A stretch of DNA of 64,000 nt from positions 35,454 through 99,453 of the forward strand of contig CALVEK010000005.1 in the NCBI GenBank assembly GCA_944326555.1, written 5' to 3'. The notes below the pieces were generated by a model. It saw only the letters and a program-made list of their open reading frames with translations, did not search any database and was not told the origin of the DNA. A program made the position numbers and the translations under genes. The stretch is from Candidatus Gastranaerophilales bacterium. Its GTDB lineage: Bacteria > Cyanobacteriota > Vampirovibrionia > Gastranaerophilales > Gastranaerophilaceae. Numbering within the stretch: the first letter of the stretch is position 1; every line of letters begins with the position of its first letter. Below, one piece after another: positions 7,286-16,461 of the stretch.

Positions 7286-9075
7286 TATGCTTTTACTTCA
7301 TGTCTTACAGTAGATTTTAGATGAAGTTCCATCAATTGTTCTTCTGACGCGTATGTCGGTGCATTGGTCATTAAACACTTGGCTGCTGAGTTTTTAGGGA
7401 ATGCAATAACTTCTCTAATTGATGTATTGTGAGTTAATAAAGCAACCAATCTGTCTAATCCTATTGCTAATCCGGCATGTGGAGGTGTTCCGTATTGGAA
7501 TGCCTGCAACATAAAGCCGAATTTTTGTTGTACTTCTTCTTCTGTAAGTCCAAGTGCATCAAACACTTTTCTTTGTACATCCGTTGAGTGAATTCTAACT
7601 GAGCCGCCACCAAGCTCTGTACCATTGTATACAATATCGTATGCAATGGAACGCACTTTAAGAGGTTCTGTCTTCATTTTATCTACGTCTTCCAAATTTG
7701 GTGAAGTGAACGGATGGTGCATTGCCATTACTCTGTCAAATTCTTTGCTGTATTCAAACATTGGGAAATCAACTACCCATAAAAGAGCATGTTTGTTTTC
7801 ATCAATCAAGTTAAGTTTTTCACCGAAGAACAATCTGAATCTGCCCATTACATCGTAAGTTGTCTTTTTGTCGTCAGCAACAAAGAATACAACATCTCCC
7901 GGTTTTGCATCGGCTTTTACTCTCAATGCTTCAATTTGTTCTTCTGTTAAGAATTTTAATATAGGAGATTTAACGGTTCCGTCTTCCATATATGTAATCC
8001 AAGCTATACCTTTAGCCCCAAAAGAAATAGCGGTTGAACGAACATCATCCATTTCTTTTCTTGAATAACCTGCAATACCTGGGATTTTTATAGCTTTGGC
8101 AATACCGCCATTTTTTAGAGTTTCTTTAACAGGTTCAAATGTTGATTCCATCATAATATCTGAGATATCAAACAACTCTAAGCCAAAACGTGCATCAGGT
8201 TTGTCTGAACCGAATCTGTCCATTGCTTCTTGCCAGCTGATTCTTGTAAATGGTGCTTTTACTTCAACATTAGCTGCTTTGAATGCTTCTTCTATGAGAC
8301 CCTCTGTCAATTCAATTACATCATCTTGAGTTGCAAAAGACATTTCCATATCTACTTGTGTGAATTCGGGTTGTCTGTCAGCTCTCAAGTCTTCATCTCT
8401 AAAACATTTAGCTATTTGGTAATATTTTTCTATGCCGCCGACCATCAAAAGTTGCTTAAATATTTGTGGAGATTGTGGCAAAGCGTAGAATTTACCTTCT
8501 TGAACACGGCTTGGAACAAGGTAATCTCTTGCACCTTCCGGTGTTGTATTGATAAGAATTGGTGTTTCTACTTCCATAAATTCCGCATTATTGAGGTAAT
8601 TTCTTATTGCTGTAACAATCTTGTGTCTTAATTTAAGATTGTTTGCCATTTGCGGTCTTCTTATATCAAGATATCTGTATTTAAGACGAAGGTCTTCTTT
8701 TGTGTCCTCGGAAGATAACTCAAATGGTAAAAGTTTTGCTTCAGAGAATATTTTTACATCACAAGGATACATTTCAATTTCACCTGTAGCCAAATCAGGA
8801 TTATATGTTTCAGGAGGTCTTTTGGAAATCTTTCCTGTAACCTGAATTACATATTCATCTTTTAATTTCGAAAATACTTCATGAACATTGGGATTAATTT
8901 GAGGGTCTGCAACTACCTGAAAAAATCCTGTTTTATCTCTTAATTCAACAAAAATAATTCCACCAAGGTCTCTAACCGCAGATACCCATCCTGCAAGAGT
9001 TACTTCTTGATTTATGTTTGATATGGTTAAATCCTCGTTGTAATGTGTTTTCATTTTCGAAAATGTTTTCATCAT
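7285..9075 (-). CDS. aspS: Aspartyl-tRNA synthetase
   Basis: 596 residues when started at the ATG at 9075. That start has AGGGAAG just upstream and matches the usual bacterial length; upstream in-frame codons would add an unlikely hydrophobic tail. Order: an OB-fold anticodon-binding domain (about 10-115), then the class II catalytic core with motif 2 FRDEDLRADRQPEFTQVDME, the bacterial GAD insertion, and motif 3 GLAIGLDRLVALL. It charges tRNA-Asp in the cytoplasm; a tRNA-Asp gene lies at 60217. Whether it is discriminating or also charges tRNA-Asn cannot be decided here. It heads the leftward operon aspS-NUDIX-HAD-ispF. Confidence 0.97.
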   Translation of the reverse strand: MMKTFSKMKTHYNEDLTISNINQEVTLAGWVSAVRDLGGIIFVELRDKTGFFQVVADPQINPNVHEVFSKLKDEYVIQVTGKISKRPPETYNPDLATGEIEMYPCDVKIFSEAKLLPFELSSEDTKEDLRLKYRYLDIRRPQMANNLKLRHKIVTAIRNYLNNAEFMEVETPILINTTPEGARDYLVPSRVQEGKFYALPQSPQIFKQLLMVGGIEKYYQIAKCFRDEDLRADRQPEFTQVDMEMSFATQDDVIELTEGLIEEAFKAANVEVKAPFTRISWQEAMDRFGSDKPDARFGLELFDISDIMMESTFEPVKETLKNGGIAKAIKIPGIAGYSRKEMDDVRSTAISFGAKGIAWITYMEDGTVKSPILKFLTEEQIEALRVKADAKPGDVVFFVADDKKTTYDVMGRFRLFFGEKLNLIDENKHALLWVVDFPMFEYSKEFDRVMAMHHPFTSPNLEDVDKMKTEPLKVRSIAYDIVYNGTELGGGSVRIHSTDVQRKVFDALGLTEEEVQQKFGFMLQAFQYGTPPHAGLAIGLDRLVALLTHNTSIREVIAFPKNSAAKCLMTNAPTYASEEQLMELHLKSTVRHEVKA

Positions 9076-9179
9076 ATTCTTCCCTATCCTTGTAATGTTT
9101 CGTACTACAAATTTATTACAAACAAACAAGATAATCAATTTTTATGCTAAAATACCCTTGGAGAACTATAGGGTTAAAA

Positions 9180-10103
9180 ATGATAAAATACGCTGTAAAT
9201 CTAATAAAGAATACTTTTCATCCGTTGCAGGTGCCTGATGGTGTTCAGGTAGAGCATGGTCAGCTTGTTCTTGTGAGAACTGAAAAAGGTGAAGAAGTTG
9301 CAAAAGTTTTTTTAGTTAATGATAAAATTGCAAAAATTTGGCAAAAAAACAGGCCTGAATTTTTGCCGTTAGTTAGAGTTTTGAATCAGAATGATTTGTC
9401 TGTATTAGATGATCTCAAATTCGCAGAAGAAGAGGCTTTTAAAACGTGTAAAGAGCTTGTTGCTCAACATAATTTGTGTATGAATCTTGTTCAGACTAAG
9501 TATACGTTTGATAAGAAAAAGATAACTTTTTATTACACAGCTCCTGAAAGAGTTGATTTCAGAGGTCTTTTAAAAGATTTAACTCAGGTATTTAAAAGAG
9601 TTCGTATTGATTTAAGACACATTGGAGTCAGAGACGAAACCTCATTGCTTGAAGGCAACGGATTGTGCGGGCGTCCATTTTGTTGCTGTACTTTCTTAAG
9701 AAAGTTTGACTCTATAAATATAAAATTGGCAAAAGATCAGGGTATGCCGATTACTCCCGGAAAAATATCAGGTACTTGCGGAAGACTCTTGTGTTGTCTT
9801 AATTATGAGTACAAAAATTATTTGGATGCAGCAAAAGACATGCCTCCAATCGGTTCGGGTGTTATGACTCCTGATGGTTTGGGCAGAGTTTGTTCTTTGC
9901 ATTTTCTCAGTAATGAACTTTCCGTAAAAACTGAAGACGGTAAAATAAAAAATTATAAAAAAGATGAAATTGAAATGGTTGACGGTGATGTAAACATTGA
10001 TATTGATATTCAAGACACATCGGCTTATCAGGAACAATCTGATTACAATGTTGACATAAGACAACTGGAAGACGATAGAAACAGTTCTACGGGAAATGTT
10101 TAG
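9180..10103 (+). CDS. PSP1-domain protein, RicT/YaaT type
   Basis: About 307 residues from the ATG at 9180 (AGGG six bases upstream). The PSP1 C-terminal domain carries the cysteine-rich block GLCGRPFCCCTFLRKFD and then SGTCGRLLCCLNYE, as in Bacillus RicT (YaaT). RicT joins RicA and RicF in an Fe-S complex that promotes mRNA processing by RNase Y. Residues 15-45 (VPDGVQVEHGQLVLVRTEKGEEV) match the family opening. A charged Asp/Gln-rich tail follows. No RicA or RicF gene is nearby. The next gene, FlhA-like, begins 29 nt later, so the two are very likely one operon. Confidence 0.85.
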   Translation: MIKYAVNLIKNTFHPLQVPDGVQVEHGQLVLVRTEKGEEVAKVFLVNDKIAKIWQKNRPEFLPLVRVLNQNDLSVLDDLKFAEEEAFKTCKELVAQHNLCMNLVQTKYTFDKKKITFYYTAPERVDFRGLLKDLTQVFKRVRIDLRHIGVRDETSLLEGNGLCGRPFCCCTFLRKFDSINIKLAKDQGMPITPGKISGTCGRLLCCLNYEYKNYLDAAKDMPPIGSGVMTPDGLGRVCSLHFLSNELSVKTEDGKIKNYKKDEIEMVDGDVNIDIDIQDTSAYQEQSDYNVDIRQLEDDRNSSTGNV

Positions 10104-10132
10104 TTTATATAATTACGGGGAATATTGACATT

Positions 10133-11596
10133 ATGAAAGATACAAGAATGCAATATTGTATAAAATCTGTACCAAGTGATGATACTTTTCAGATGGAATC
10201 TCTTCTGAATGAAATGTCTGCTTTGGGTTGGGAATTGTATACCATGCATGAAGTTGAAGCTGATGATGGATACAATTACAACTGCATTTTTGTAAAAGAA
10301 GTTGATAATTTGGAGACTGAAATTGCAGATGAAGTAGATGAACCGTTTGGTTTCCACTCACAGATGCACAAGATGATATCTGCTCAAAATGAGCCGTATG
10401 AAAAGTGTGTTGATATTCAACACAAGATTAAAGATAAAAGAAAAAGAATTAATAGCATAAAATCTTTAATTGATGAGACGAATGAAACACAACGTCAAGA
10501 GTTAAATGATGAAATGTTTAAAAACCTTGAAGAGTTAAAAGAACTTAGAAAACAGCTTCAGGTTACGATTTCGCCGGATATTATGATAGACAAAATCGGT
10601 GAAGACAAAATTAAAATTAAACTTAGCGAAGAAAATATCGATCTTGTAAATCCTGATATGGATGCAAGTCTTGTAGCTCAAAGTGTAAAGGTAAGGCAGA
10701 ATCTTGCCGAAAGCCTCGGTTATATCATTCCTAAAATTAAATTTGAAAATGATGAGTCTTTACAGGCAAATGAATTTGAAATCGACGTAAGGGGTGTCTG
10801 TGCCGCTAAGGGCGTGTGTTATTGCGGGTATTTGATGTTTTTTAAAGACGATTTAAATATAAATAAAGCTCCTAAAGATGCGATTAAAGACTCAGATCCG
10901 ATTACGGGAAAGACTGTTTATTGGATTCCTGTAGAAAAAACCAAAGATTTTTGGGTAAAAGGTTTGGATGCATCTTCTTATATTGCAAGAATACTTGAAT
11001 ACGTGTGTATAAAATTTGTTGAAGAAATTTTTGATTATAACGATATTAACAGATATATAGAAATTGTCAGTGAAGATAATTTGTATCTTATTGAAAATAT
11101 TATTCCTGACTTTGTTTCTGTTGCTGAGTTGAAATTTATTTTGACAAGTTTGATTAAAGAAAAAGTTTCCGTAAAAGATATTGTCTATATTTTTGAAAAA
11201 ATTAACGACTTTGCTGATGAAGAAACAAAAGAAGATTTGTTAAGCAGAGTCAGACACTCTCTTTCAAGACAGATTTCAAAAAGCATTGCAAATGAAAATA
11301 ATTTGATACAGGCTTTTGAACTTTCGCAAGAGTCTTTAAAATACCTTGAATCAAAAATATCATCAAAAAATACCGTTATTAGAATCGACAATAATAAAGT
11401 TAAGACGATAGTTTCTAATATTTACAAAGCTGTTGATAAGTTTTCTATCAATTCTGAGGAAATTATATTGTTAGTTCCAATTGAACTCAGACAAGTCATT
11501 AGTATAATTTTTTCTCAATTGATGCCGAACATTAAGGTTGTTGCAAAAGAGGAAATTTCAGCAGGCTATACGATGGAAATAGTTGATAGAGTATAG
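10133..11596 (+). CDS. Membrane-less FlhA/FHIPEP-like cytosolic domain protein with a DUF4177-like N-terminus
   Basis: 487 residues. About 160-487 follow the cytosolic C-terminal domain of FlhA/SctV, the type III export gate: LAESLGYIIPKIKF and EFEIDVRGV (191-222), a DPITGKTVYWIP segment, SVKDIVYIFEKIND (near 345), VRHSLSRQISKSI, then IELRQVISIIFSQLMPNIKV and KEEI near the end. FlhA normally has about eight N-terminal membrane helices; none is present. Residues 6-55 (YCIKS, LNEMSALGWELYTM, FVKEV) instead resemble a small DUF4177-like fold, and 85-145 are a probable coiled coil. No other flagellar or type III gene is in the window. The FHIPEP match is strong by eye; the role is unknown. It is co-directional with the PSP1 gene upstream and LemA downstream. 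Confidence 0.78.
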   Translation: MKDTRMQYCIKSVPSDDTFQMESLLNEMSALGWELYTMHEVEADDGYNYNCIFVKEVDNLETEIADEVDEPFGFHSQMHKMISAQNEPYEKCVDIQHKIKDKRKRINSIKSLIDETNETQRQELNDEMFKNLEELKELRKQLQVTISPDIMIDKIGEDKIKIKLSEENIDLVNPDMDASLVAQSVKVRQNLAESLGYIIPKIKFENDESLQANEFEIDVRGVCAAKGVCYCGYLMFFKDDLNINKAPKDAIKDSDPITGKTVYWIPVEKTKDFWVKGLDASSYIARILEYVCIKFVEEIFDYNDINRYIEIVSEDNLYLIENIIPDFVSVAELKFILTSLIKEKVSVKDIVYIFEKINDFADEETKEDLLSRVRHSLSRQISKSIANENNLIQAFELSQESLKYLESKISSKNTVIRIDNNKVKTIVSNIYKAVDKFSINSEEIILLVPIELRQVISIIFSQLMPNIKVVAKEEISAGYTMEIVDRV

Positions 11597-11683
11597 CTAA
11601 AACTAATTTATTTGAACTATTGTTTTGTATTTGGAATATTTGATAGACTGTCAATTGTGTTAGTAATGAAATAAGGAGTTTAT

Positions 11684-12244
11684 ATGTTTGAAACAGTTTT
11701 GTTGGTTGTTGGTATAGCTATAGTAGTTGGTTTGTATTTTGTATACGCAAATGTGATAAAAGCAAAAAACAATGTACTTGAAGCACTATCCGGTATTGAT
11801 GTTCAATTAAAAAAACGTCATGATCTTGTTCCTAATATTTTAACAATTGCTAAAAAATTTATGGAACATGAGAACGAACTTTTTGAAAAGGTAACAGAGC
11901 TTAGAACTCAAGCAATGAATGCTCCATCAGGTTCAAAGGCAAAATTTGCTGCTGAGGGGATGTTGGATAATATGATGAGCAAGTTGCTTGTTTCTGTTGA
12001 AAATTATCCTGAGCTTAAATCCAACGATACAATGGTGCAGGCTATGCGCACATATAATGAAGTGGAAGAACATATTGCAGCTGCTCGTAGATTCTACAAT
12101 TCGGCTTTAACTCAGGTTAGAAATACTGTTCAGATTTTTCCGGGTTCTTTATTTGCAGGTCTTGCAGCCGATGTTATTGGCTATAGTTATTTTGAAGCGA
12201 GTGAGGCTGACAGAGCTTCTGTTGATGCTAGCCAGTATTTGTAA
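11684..12244 (+). CDS. lemA: LemA family protein
   Basis: 186 residues. One N-terminal membrane helix (about residues 4-24, VLLVVGIAIVVGLYFVY) is followed by the LemA helical bundle with the signature SGIDVQLKKRHDLVPNIL and, later, ARRFYNSALTQVRN. LemA proteins are membrane-anchored with a cytoplasmic or periplasmic helical domain; their function is poorly defined. An AAGGAG ribosome-binding site lies before the ATG. The gene is 87 nt past the FlhA-like gene and ends in a strong terminator shared with the converging glgA. Confidence 0.93.
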   Translation: MFETVLLVVGIAIVVGLYFVYANVIKAKNNVLEALSGIDVQLKKRHDLVPNILTIAKKFMEHENELFEKVTELRTQAMNAPSGSKAKFAAEGMLDNMMSKLLVSVENYPELKSNDTMVQAMRTYNEVEEHIAAARRFYNSALTQVRNTVQIFPGSLFAGLAADVIGYSYFEASEADRASVDASQYL

Positions 12245-12263
12245 TAAAAAAAATATTACGGAG

Positions 12264-12300
12264 AAAAGGTCATATCATTTTATTATGATATGACCTTTTT
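12264..12300. terminator. Bidirectional terminator between lemA and glgA
   Basis: AAAAGGTCATATCAT pairs with ATGATATGACCTTTT around a 6-nt loop. It has T-runs on both strands and is placed between convergent gene ends. Confidence 0.85.
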
Positions 12301-12322
12301 ATATGATTAACGTGTTTATTTA

Positions 12323-14707
12323 TTAATCAGTTCTTCCTGTTTTGAGGAGGTTTATGTATTTGTCTAAAGCTCCGCCTTGTTTATCCCAGCTAAAGTCGTT
12401 TTCCATAGCTGTTTTTTGCATTTGTTTGAATTTGTCCTTATTATTGTAGTATGTGTCAAGGCTTCTTTCCAAGGCTTCACAGTATGCATCATAGTTGTTA
12501 GAGAATCCTCCACCATATAACAACTGTTTGTTTCCGACTTCATCAAAGAAGGCTTTTGTTCTGAATCCGTCAACATCCTGTCTTATTGTATTAACAAGGC
12601 CACCTGTTGATGTTGCAATAGGTAGAGCTCCTTTTGCCATTGCTTCAAGTTGTGTTAATCCGCAAGGTTCAAATACTGATGGAACAATAAACATATCTGC
12701 TGCTGTTGCAACAAGATTTGTATTCAAAAAGTCGTGGATTAAAATTATTCTCTTACCGACATTGGGGTAGAATTCTGTCATATAGTGCTTGAATTCTTTC
12801 ATCTTGTCGTAAGTGCCTTTTTGCGAAATTGTTCCGCCTATAATGAATACAGGTAATTTTTCAGGAGGTGTGTTTTTATTGTGTTCTGCAAATTTCCACA
12901 TAGCTTCTTTAAATATAGAATCCAAACCTTTTTGCGGATCTAAACGACCTGAGTAAGCAATTACCGGAACATTTGAAAAGTCAGTGTCGTTTATTTCTGT
13001 TCTTTCCGGTTCAAAGAGCATATATTTTCTTGCAGATTTGCTTAGTTCATTTTCATAAGGTAATTGTCTTTCTCTTTCGATAAGCTGTTTGAAAACGTTC
13101 ATAATGGCGTTTTTATTTTGAATTTTCTTATCAAGAGAATTTTCGTCATAGGCTTTAAGTTTAAAATCTTTGAAGTCTATCTTAGGAGCATTGGGGTCAG
13201 CTAATGTGAAGTCTTTTATTGTTGCCTTTGTCAATGCATCCATATTCTTTTCGTTCGGTTCTATTAGTGATTTAGAATAGCCGTTTGTGATAGGTGTCAA
13301 TGTATGTCCGGGACCGTAGAATCTTGCTTTCATTAAGTCCAAGAGTCCGTTTGCTTTTATGTTAGATTGAACAAGTTCTTGTGCGTAGTATTCGGAAACA
13401 GGAACTACCCTATCGACAAGAGACATACCCGTTTTTGATGAGTTAAAGTTAGCGTATCTTAGTAAAGAGCTTTTATCTTCGTTAAATGCCTCATTCCAAC
13501 TTTTTGAATTTTGTATTATCTCTGCTCCATAGGCTCCAAAAAGTGTGCCGAATATATTCGTTCTGTTCCAGTCATTTCCGTCAGTTGCACCTTGGTGTTC
13601 GCAGTTATGAGCAATATAGATTGTAGGAATTTCATCAAAATATCTGCCAGTTTCTTTTGAAATTGCTCCTGTATCTGCTTCTGCATTGGCTGTATAGTGC
13701 ATTAGAGCAGCAAGTGAGCCGGCATGCCAATCATTTAACAATACGGAGTTTGGTGCCTCAATACCTTTTAAATCACCCTCTTTTATGCTCTTCATCAGTT
13801 CATATACACCTTTTGAGAAGAATGCCATTCTGTATACTGGGTCAGAAAATTCTGAATTTGCATAAGGTGTGTTGTTATTTACGGCATTACGATCTCTATC
13901 CACTATATTAAAGAATTGGTTAAAGGTTGTATATTGATTATTTGCATCTTTACCATCTTGGGGAATTTCAAGAAGTATGTGTTTTGTTGGCTTTTTATCT
14001 TTATCATTTTGTAAATCAACAGAGAAAACTCTAACATCAATATCTTTTAGTCTGCTGTTGTGTGGATAGAAATACATAGGAACGTTAACTGTTCCTTCAT
14101 ATTTTACTTCTTTTTCTTTTTCTCCTCTTTTTCCGTAATGGTAAATAAACTTGCCATCTTTTTCTTCTAATCTGTATTCTTTACCGTTTACGTACATTGG
14201 AGTAACTACAGACATAAAGTTTTTATTGTCTTTTTTAAATCTTTTGTTAAAGCTGTTTGGAAGGTCAGCCGCAACTTTGCCCAAACCTCCGTCGGATTTA
14301 AATTCGTCGGTTTCAGCTGTAACCATCCAAGCATTTATATAGTCCATTTTTGGCCATGGTCTTGTGCCGTTAATTCGCGTAGAGGCTTCATTATAAATTT
14401 TGTTTTTGCAGTAATCAGAGAGTGTAGGAGTAAATGCTTTTACCTGTAGACCAGGCACCGGTGTGTTTACTATTGTTTCTGACATAGGAATTACAGGAAC
14501 AAATTCTTTGTTTTCTGTACCGTGTTTTGTCGGTGCATATCCAAATGAGACTTGAGATTTATTGCTTAGTCCCATAAGTCCTAAATAGTTTTCCAGCAAT
14601 TTAGAATCGCTGTTTAATTGAACTATACTTTTGTTTTGAATTGTTTTTTTGTTGTTTTCTTTCCCTGTGTTTAGGTTGACAACGTTAATTGGTTTTACTG
14701 ATGCCAT
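12323..14707 (-). CDS. glgA: Glycogen/starch synthase (GT5), unusually large
   Basis: 794 residues against about 480-500 for typical GlgA. It extends alpha-1,4-glucan from ADP-glucose (or UDP-glucose). The GT5 glucose-binding loop is DGGLGKVAADLP near residue 138. The mid-protein IAHNCEHQGATDGNDW and the C-terminal GT-B donor site FEPCGLTQLEAMAKG plus STGGL are intact. Extra length comes from about 110 N-terminal residues (including QVSFGYAP at 52-59) and insertions in the first half. The ATG at 14707 has AAGGAAAAA upstream. It probably acts with the large 4-alpha-glucanotransferase at 47488; the two are not adjacent. Confidence 0.9.
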   Translation of the reverse strand: MASVKPINVVNLNTGKENNKKTIQNKSIVQLNSDSKLLENYLGLMGLSNKSQVSFGYAPTKHGTENKEFVPVIPMSETIVNTPVPGLQVKAFTPTLSDYCKNKIYNEASTRINGTRPWPKMDYINAWMVTAETDEFKSDGGLGKVAADLPNSFNKRFKKDNKNFMSVVTPMYVNGKEYRLEEKDGKFIYHYGKRGEKEKEVKYEGTVNVPMYFYPHNSRLKDIDVRVFSVDLQNDKDKKPTKHILLEIPQDGKDANNQYTTFNQFFNIVDRDRNAVNNNTPYANSEFSDPVYRMAFFSKGVYELMKSIKEGDLKGIEAPNSVLLNDWHAGSLAALMHYTANAEADTGAISKETGRYFDEIPTIYIAHNCEHQGATDGNDWNRTNIFGTLFGAYGAEIIQNSKSWNEAFNEDKSSLLRYANFNSSKTGMSLVDRVVPVSEYYAQELVQSNIKANGLLDLMKARFYGPGHTLTPITNGYSKSLIEPNEKNMDALTKATIKDFTLADPNAPKIDFKDFKLKAYDENSLDKKIQNKNAIMNVFKQLIERERQLPYENELSKSARKYMLFEPERTEINDTDFSNVPVIAYSGRLDPQKGLDSIFKEAMWKFAEHNKNTPPEKLPVFIIGGTISQKGTYDKMKEFKHYMTEFYPNVGKRIILIHDFLNTNLVATAADMFIVPSVFEPCGLTQLEAMAKGALPIATSTGGLVNTIRQDVDGFRTKAFFDEVGNKQLLYGGGFSNNYDAYCEALERSLDTYYNNKDKFKQMQKTAMENDFSWDKQGGALDKYINLLKTGRTD

Positions 14708-14808
14708 CTGTTTTTCCTTATATGTTTGTTGCTTTTGTTATACAAAGCCCGTAATAAAAATTTTTGTTACTTTAATTTTTGAAAATATTTAAAAGTTACA
14801 AAATTTAA

Positions 14809-14814
14809 TATAAT
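14809..14814 (+). promoter_or_regulatory. Perfect TATAAT -10 box only 8 nt before the SulP start codon
   Basis: TATAAT at 14809-14814 would place transcription start near 14821, almost on the ATG at 14823. No ribosome-binding site is seen, so a leaderless mRNA is possible. No clear -35 is present. Confidence 0.4.
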
Positions 14815-14822
14815 ATTGTTCT

Positions 14823-16442
14823 ATGAGTTTGATGGAGAACGTTAAAAATAAAGTTAGTCTTATAACAGGGGATTTCCTTGGTGGTATTAATTCTGCAATA
14901 ATTACATTACCTCAGGCTTTAGCTTTCGGAGTAGCGACAGGTTTTGGTGCGTCAGCAGGTATTTGGGGAGCAATTATTCTGTGTTTTGTTGCAGGTCTTT
15001 TGGGTCCAAAAATACCTTTGATATCAGGTGTAACAGGTCCTGTTGCTATTGTTACGGCTTCTGTTATGATGTCGTTAAACAATGATATCAAGGCTGCAAT
15101 AACAGTAATTTTACTCGCTGCAATTTGTCAAATTGTTGCTTCTTTTACTAATTTACCGTCAATGGTAAAGTATGTGCCTTACCCTGTTATATCGGGGTTT
15201 ATGAACGGTGTTGGGGTTATAATTATAATTTTGCAATTAAACCCGTTATTGGGTCATTGTGCTATGCCATCAACAGTATCTACTGTTTTGTCATTGCACG
15301 ATTCTTTGTTGTCTCTTAACAGAGCTGCTTTGTTTATTGGTATTTTAACTTTGTTTATTGTTTTTTCTATTCCAAAGTCTGTTAATAAAATTATTCCATC
15401 GCAAATTGTTGCATTGGTATTTTGTACATGGTTGTCTATTAAATTGGGGCTAAATATTGAAAGGATAAACGAGGTTTCGGTTGGTTTACCCACGTTAGTA
15501 AGTCCTGATTTGAATATTTCTAATATTGTAAAATATTTACCTTATGCTCTTACATTAGCAGTTGTGTTTTCTGCAGAGAGTATGATGACAGGGTTGGTAT
15601 CGGATTCTTTAACAAAGACAAGACATAATCCTAAAAAACTTCTTGCATCTCAGGGTATTGGCAATATTTTTTGTGCATTAACAGGTTCAATCGGCGGTTC
15701 TGCTGCCACTATGCGTAGTGTTGCTGCTTTGAATTCCGGAGCAACTACTAAGTTATGTACGGTTATAAATCCTTTATTGTTATTGATTTTGCTTTTTAAA
15801 TTTTCAGGATTTGTTGCTCAGATTCCATTGGCTGTTCTTGCCGGTATTCTTATAAAGATTGGATATGACATTATAGATGTAAAACTTTTGAAAGTTTTAA
15901 AATATGCCCCAAAAGATGATTTATATGTTCTTTTATTGGTGTTTTTATTAACCGTATTTTACAATCTGATATTTGCTGTTGGGGCAGGTATAACACTTGC
16001 TGCACTATTGTACGCCAAACGTTTGGCTGATAAAGCTGATATTATTCATAAACCTGTTTACGACATTGACACGATGGAAATGGAAAAAGCTCTTGAGCAG
16101 AATTATCATCATAAAATACGTGTAGTTCATATAGCGGGGCAGTTTTTCTTTGGTTCTGCTACGCAGCTGATTTCAAAATTTGAAGATATGTTGGGTACAA
16201 GATATCTGATTTTGAACTATGAGTCTGATGATTTATTGGATATCTCTGCAATTTTTGCTTTGGAAGATATCATTATGCGTTTAAAATCTCAAGATGTTGA
16301 GATTATTCTTGTTATAAAAAATGAGAATGTTTTAAAACAGCTGGCTGACCACTCAATTACGGCACAGATTGGTGAAAAAAATGTTTTTTATACAGAGATA
16401 ATGGCAATTGACTATGCTAAAGAGCAATTAAAATTATCTTAA
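14823..16442 (+). CDS. SulP-family anion transporter with STAS domain
   Basis: 539 residues. About ten to twelve membrane helices (about 15-400) with the SulP opening ITLPQALAFGVATG and the motif SGVTGPVAIVTA, followed by a cytoplasmic STAS domain (about 425-535, VVHIAGQFFFGSATQLI onward). SulP proteins import sulfate, bicarbonate or dicarboxylates; the substrate is undetermined. It precedes the peptide-binding lipoprotein by 19 nt and may be co-transcribed. No ribosome-binding site precedes the ATG. Confidence 0.92.
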   Translation: MSLMENVKNKVSLITGDFLGGINSAIITLPQALAFGVATGFGASAGIWGAIILCFVAGLLGPKIPLISGVTGPVAIVTASVMMSLNNDIKAAITVILLAAICQIVASFTNLPSMVKYVPYPVISGFMNGVGVIIIILQLNPLLGHCAMPSTVSTVLSLHDSLLSLNRAALFIGILTLFIVFSIPKSVNKIIPSQIVALVFCTWLSIKLGLNIERINEVSVGLPTLVSPDLNISNIVKYLPYALTLAVVFSAESMMTGLVSDSLTKTRHNPKKLLASQGIGNIFCALTGSIGGSAATMRSVAALNSGATTKLCTVINPLLLLILLFKFSGFVAQIPLAVLAGILIKIGYDIIDVKLLKVLKYAPKDDLYVLLLVFLLTVFYNLIFAVGAGITLAALLYAKRLADKADIIHKPVYDIDTMEMEKALEQNYHHKIRVVHIAGQFFFGSATQLISKFEDMLGTRYLILNYESDDLLDISAIFALEDIIMRLKSQDVEIILVIKNENVLKQLADHSITAQIGEKNVFYTEIMAIDYAKEQLKLS

Positions 16443-16461
16443 ATTATGATAGATTCAGATT

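Noticed and set aside
8096..8845. Plus-strand frames inside aspS
   Set aside because: aspS is unambiguous on the other strand; the frames have no family features.
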